Assembly (NCBI RefSeq): GCF_004167675.1
Contig: NZ_SEZQ01000007.1
Strand: one strand, 5' to 3'
DNA: 64,000 nucleotides
From: Aliivibrio finisterrensis_A
GTDB taxonomy: Bacteria > Pseudomonadota > Gammaproteobacteria > Enterobacterales > Vibrionaceae
In this document: piece after piece, positions 60,737 to 64,000 of the stretch
Position numbering within the stretch: position 1 is the first letter of the stretch
How the letters are laid out: each line of letters begins with the position of its first letter
Program-made: the position numbers and the translations under genes
Notes under the pieces: model-generated
What the model saw: the letters and a program-made list of their open reading frames with translations, nothing else
What the model was told of the DNA's origin: nothing
Database searches by the model: none

Positions 60737-62161
60737 TTATGGCGTAAAAGTACCTACACCAAGATCATCTTCACGGCGTGTTTTTTCCATCATCTCTGCT
60801 GGAGATACCGCAACGCGTAAACCCATTTCTTTTTCTGTACGCACGAGGTTACCGCGTAGAGAGTTAGTGAATGATTCAGTAATGTGAATATCAACAAATT
60901 GACCAATTAAATCAGGGCTACCGATAAAGTTAACTATACGGTTGTTTTCAGTACGAGCACGTAATTCCATTGGGTTACGTTTTGACGGACCTTCTACAAG
61001 TGCACGTTGTACAGTGTCTAGCATTAGACGAGAGTAACGCGACGATTGGAAGTTAATTTGTTGTTGTAGCTCAGCTAAACGATCTTTCTTTGTTTGCTCA
61101 GGAATATCGCATGGATAATCAGCTGCAGGAGTCCCAGGACGAGCAGAGAAAACAAAGCTGTAGCTCATATCAAAATCAACGTCTTTAATTAGCTTCATTG
61201 TGTCTTGGAAGTCTTTATCTGTTTCGCCAGGGAAAGCGACGATAAAGTCAGAGCTAATTAAAATATCCGGACGAGCTTTGCGTAATTTACGAATAATTGA
61301 TTTATATTCAATTGCAGTATGAGGACGCTTCATCATCGTTAGGATGCGATCAGAACCACTTTGAACAGGCAAGTGTAAGAAACTTACTAATTCCGGTGTA
61401 TCTTCATATACCGCGACAATATCATCACCAAACTCTAATGGGTGACTTGTTGTAAAGCGAATACGGTCGATACCATCGATAGAAGCAACCATACGTAGCA
61501 ATTCAGCAAACGTACAGATATCACCGTCATACGTTGGACCACGGTAAGCATTTACGTTTTGACCTAATAGGTTTACTTCACGTACGCCTTGTTCAGCCAG
61601 TTGTGCAATTTCAAATAATACGTCATCTAATGGACGGCTAACTTCTTCACCACGAGTATAAGGAACTACGCAGTAAGTACAGTATTTTGAACAGCCTTCC
61701 ATGATAGAAACAAACGCTGATGCACCTTCTGCTTTTGGCTCAGGAAGGTTATCGAATTTTTCAATCTCAGGGAATGAAATATCCATTACTGGTTTTTCAT
61801 TTGATTGAGACTGTTTGATCATTTCTGGTAAACGGTGAAGCGTTTGAGGACCAAAAATGACATCAACATAAGGAGCGCGTTGACGAATATGGTCGCCTTC
61901 TTGAGTTGCTACACAGCCACCAACACCAATCACTAAGTCTGGTTTTTTATCTTTTAAATGTTTCCAACGGCCTAATTGGTGAAAAACTTTTTCTTGAGCT
62001 TTTTCACGAATTGAGCAGGTATTTAATAACAGAACATCCGCTTCTTTTGGATCTTCAGTTAATTCATAACCATTTGCGGCACCTAAAAGATCGGCCATTT
62101 TAGATGAATCGTATTCGTTCATCTGGCAGCCCCAGGTCTTGATTAGCAGTTTCTTAGTCAT
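60737..62161 (-). CDS. miaB: tRNA-2-methylthio-N6-dimethylallyladenosine synthase
   Basis: MiaB is a radical-SAM methylthiotransferase modifying A37 of tRNAs that read UNN codons. The 474-residue protein has the N-terminal cluster cysteines (WGCQMNEYD, NTCSIREKA, GGCVATQEG), the radical-SAM motif CSKYCTYCVVPYTRG (about 157-171) and a C-terminal TRAM domain (about 377-445). It is divergent from ubiF as in E. coli. Confidence 0.97.
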   Translation of the reverse strand: MTKKLLIKTWGCQMNEYDSSKMADLLGAANGYELTEDPKEADVLLLNTCSIREKAQEKVFHQLGRWKHLKDKKPDLVIGVGGCVATQEGDHIRQRAPYVDVIFGPQTLHRLPEMIKQSQSNEKPVMDISFPEIEKFDNLPEPKAEGASAFVSIMEGCSKYCTYCVVPYTRGEEVSRPLDDVLFEIAQLAEQGVREVNLLGQNVNAYRGPTYDGDICTFAELLRMVASIDGIDRIRFTTSHPLEFGDDIVAVYEDTPELVSFLHLPVQSGSDRILTMMKRPHTAIEYKSIIRKLRKARPDILISSDFIVAFPGETDKDFQDTMKLIKDVDFDMSYSFVFSARPGTPAADYPCDIPEQTKKDRLAELQQQINFQSSRYSRLMLDTVQRALVEGPSKRNPMELRARTENNRIVNFIGSPDLIGQFVDIHITESFTNSLRGNLVRTEKEMGLRVAVSPAEMMEKTRREDDLGVGTFTP

Positions 62162-62410
62162 GTAACTTTTTCACTCGTATTTTATTACTAGAATTCGGTA
62201 CAGTTTTGAGAGACAAGCTCGATCAAAACGGATAGGGCGCGTATTGTACTGCTTTCCGCGCTTAATGACTAGATGTAGACACCCTTGAATATTTTATGGG
62301 TATTAGGTCATATTGAGCTAGAAAGGTTAATTCGCACAACCTGATTGATTTTGATTAAGTGAAAATCACGGTAGAATGAAGGAAATAATTGACTCATATA
62401 AGGTCTATGG

Positions 62411-63568
62411 ATGATGAAAAAATATGATTACACCATTGTTGGTGGTGGAATGGTAGGAGCAGCGACTGCTATTGGTTTATCAAAATTAGGGTATCAAGTT
62501 GCTATTATTGAGCATAAAGCTCCGGATTCTTTTGATAATAGCCAATCAATGGATGTACGTGTTTCTGCTATTTCTCAATCATCCGTTGATTTACTTAATG
62601 AGCTAGGTGCATGGGAGCACATTAAGAAAACAAGAGTTTGCCCTTATAAGCGTTTAGAAACTTGGGAGCATCCTGAATGTCGAACTCGTTTTCATTCTGA
62701 TACCCTTAATATGGAACAGCTGGGGTTCATCGTTGAAAATCGTTTGATTCAATTAGGTCTATGGCAAGAGTTTTCTTCTTATGACAATTTAACGGTTGTT
62801 ACACCGGCTAAAATTATCGAGCTTGAATTTTTTAGTGAGCACAATGAACTAACACTGGATAATGGCAATAAAATTAAAACTAAATGGGTTATTGGTGCAG
62901 ATGGTGCTAATTCTTATGTCCGCCAGAAAGCAAAGATCGGTATTACCGCTTGGGATTATCGTCAGCACTGCATGTTGATAAATATTGAAACAGAAAAACC
63001 ACAACAGGATATTACTTGGCAGTGGTTTACGCCTTCAGGCCCTCGTTCATTCCTACCTTTACATGGAAATAAAGGTTCTTTAGTTTGGTATGACTCGCCT
63101 CAGCGCATTAAACAACTCTCTTCTATGACATCTATTCAGTTAGAAAAAGAAATTAAAGCGCATTTTCCACAAGAGTTGGGGGAGTTTACTGTAGAGCAAC
63201 ATGGTTCTTTTCCTTTAACGCGTCGACATGCTCAAAAATACGTTGAACATCGCTGTGTTTTATTAGGAGATGCAGCCCATACTATTAATCCTTTAGCCGG
63301 TCAGGGTGTAAATTTGGGTTTTAAAGACGTAAAAGTCTTATTGGAAAAAATAGAATCTAAAGGCACAGAGACAGATAAAGCGTTACGTATTTACGAATCA
63401 AGACGAAAAATAGACAATTTAGCGATGCAATCTAGTATGGATCTATTTTATACCTTATTCAGTAATTCTTTACCTCCAGTTAAATTTTTACGAAATGCAG
63501 GTTTAAAGTTAGCAGATTCATCTGGGGCGTTAAAAACACAAGCATTGAAATATGCGTTAGGCTTATAG
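62411..63568 (+). CDS. ubiF: Ubiquinone hydroxylase UbiF (2-octaprenyl-3-methyl-6-methoxy-benzoquinol hydroxylase)
   Basis: UbiF is an FAD monooxygenase hydroxylating C6 late in ubiquinone synthesis. The 385-residue protein has the FAD dinucleotide fold VGGGMVGAATAIGLSK (about 11-26), the DG segment VIGADGANSYVRQ near 160 and the second FAD motif GDAAHTINPLAGQGVNLGF near 285. UbiF, UbiH and VisC are paralogues; placement next to miaB and the tRNA cluster, as in E. coli, favours UbiF. The ATG at 62411 is followed at once by another ATG. The 62162-62410 gap holds both promoters. Confidence 0.93.
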   Translation: MMKKYDYTIVGGGMVGAATAIGLSKLGYQVAIIEHKAPDSFDNSQSMDVRVSAISQSSVDLLNELGAWEHIKKTRVCPYKRLETWEHPECRTRFHSDTLNMEQLGFIVENRLIQLGLWQEFSSYDNLTVVTPAKIIELEFFSEHNELTLDNGNKIKTKWVIGADGANSYVRQKAKIGITAWDYRQHCMLINIETEKPQQDITWQWFTPSGPRSFLPLHGNKGSLVWYDSPQRIKQLSSMTSIQLEKEIKAHFPQELGEFTVEQHGSFPLTRRHAQKYVEHRCVLLGDAAHTINPLAGQGVNLGFKDVKVLLEKIESKGTETDKALRIYESRRKIDNLAMQSSMDLFYTLFSNSLPPVKFLRNAGLKLADSSGALKTQALKYALGL

Positions 63569-63622
63569 AAATAATATCAGAGGCTAGAACTTAGGGATGA
63601 GTTAAGCGAATCTGTAGAAGAT

Positions 63623-63647
63623 AGGGTGATCATTTGATCGCCCTTTT
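63623..63647 (+). terminator. Terminator after ubiF
   Basis: AGGGTGATCA and TGATCGCCCT form a stem with one G-U, with a T-run after it. Confidence 0.85.
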
Positions 63648-63712
63648 TTATTACGTGATATAAAAAGAACATGGATATATGAGAAGATATTTAAAGAGGA
63701 ATAGTACAGACG

Positions 63713-63744
63713 AAAAAAAAGCCCATCAAATTAATGATGAGCTT
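63713..63744 (-). terminator. Terminator of the tRNA transcript
   Basis: On the minus strand AAGCTCATCA, loop TTAATT, TGATGGGCTT (one G-U), followed by TTTTTT. It lies ten bases after the tRNA-Gln 3' end. Confidence 0.9.
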
Positions 63745-63753
63745 TCTTAAAAG

Positions 63754-63828
63754 TGGTTGGGATACCTGGATTCGAACCAGGGAATGCCGGCATCAAAAGC
63801 CGGTGCCTTACCGCTTGGCGATATCCCA
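63754..63828 (-). tRNA. tRNA-Gln (anticodon UUG)
   Basis: 75 bases with encoded CCA. Acceptor stem TGGGATA/TATCCCA, D arm GCCAAGCGGTAAGGC, anticodon stem CCGGC with loop TTTTGAT (anticodon TTG), T arm CCTGG-TTCGAAT-CCAGG. The discriminator is A, and the base before position 1 is T, so the acceptor could extend by a T-A pair. Confidence 0.96.
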
Positions 63829-63878
63829 ACAGAGAAGATTAAATCGGTAATTAAACCAAGATAATGCATCTTTAAATA

Positions 63879-63963
63879 TGGTGCGGACGGAGAGACTTGA
63901 ACTCTCACACCTTGCGGCGCCAGAACCTAAATCTGGTGCGTCTACCAATTCCGCCACGTCCGC
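63879..63963 (-). tRNA. tRNA-Leu (anticodon UAG)
   Basis: 85 bases with encoded CCA. Acceptor GCGGACG/CGTCCGC, anticodon stem CCAGA/TCTGG with loop TTTAGGT (anticodon TAG), long class II variable arm, T loop TTCAAGT, discriminator A. It is upstream of tRNA-Gln on the same strand with a 50-base spacer, part of a Met-Leu-Gln type tRNA operon that probably continues beyond the right edge. Confidence 0.96.
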
Positions 63964-64000
63964 GTTCTGCTAGTTGTTAATTAAAACAAAGAGTAGAAAT

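Noticed and set aside
1..64000. Search for mobile elements, CRISPR arrays, defence islands or phage genes.
   Set aside because: No transposase, integrase, direct-repeat array or phage-like gene was seen; gene order is that of conserved vibrio chromosome.

Overview
The window is chromosomal core DNA of a marine gammaproteobacterium of the family Vibrionaceae. It most likely comes from the Aliivibrio (Vibrio fischeri) group. This rests on AT-rich coding DNA, a complete Na+-NQR operon, the sodium-driven flagellar stator pair pomAB, the autoinducer-2 receptor pair luxPQ next to pgpA, an OmpK porin, and gene order shared with other vibrios. No insertion sequence, prophage, integron or CRISPR array is visible.

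Layout. 1-952 (minus) is the 5' part of a NIT-domain chemoreceptor gene with its own sigma-28 promoter. 1112-5578 (plus) is nrdR-ribD-ribE-ribBX, then ribH-nusB. 5661-10508 holds thiL-pgpA-luxP-luxQ. 10505-14197 (minus) holds a small unknown gene and xseB-ispA-dxs. 14474-17769 (plus) is pomA-pomB, behind a second sigma-28 promoter, and thiI. 17831-24185 (minus) carries yajL, panE, ompK, ampG, ppiA, yajG and rlmG. 24281-33526 (plus) carries bolA, nqrABCDEF, apbE, nqrM and a LexA-controlled dinB. 33728-34939 is a periplasmic broad-specificity amino acid racemase. 35011-36465 (minus) is pepD. 36466-37293 is the largest non-coding stretch; it holds a candidate structured leader or small RNA with a 28-codon ORF and, next to the permease, a PurR operator. 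37294-43014 is purine permease-gpt-frsA-proB-proA. 43101-62161 (almost all minus) is the cell-envelope and translation block lipA-lipB-ybeD-dacA-rlpA-rodA-mrdA-rlmH-rsfS-holA-lptE-leuS, then lnt-corC-ybeY-ybeZ-miaB, interrupted by plus-strand ybeL. 62411-63568 is ubiF, followed by minus-strand tRNA-Gln(UUG) and tRNA-Leu(UAG).

How it fits together. Riboflavin synthesis supplies FMN and FAD. Na+-NQR needs riboflavin, FAD and two covalent FMNs; ApbE attaches the FMNs and NqrM is a maturation factor. The resulting sodium-motive force drives the PomAB stator. Chemoreceptor and stator share FliA-type promoters. dxs and ispA supply prenyl precursors for quinones, and ubiF acts in ubiquinone synthesis. 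The permease and gpt form a purine salvage pair.

The least explained sequence is: (i) the 36755-37068 leader, with a promoter, structured 5' end, 28-codon ORF, a UUCG hairpin on the stop codon and a terminator; (ii) a possible small RNA gene at 10966-11131; (iii) a LuxQ that appears to lack the PAS domain of its V. harveyi relative; and (iv) several long palindromes in intergenic DNA. All coordinates, motifs and start choices were read by eye from the sequence, with no database search.
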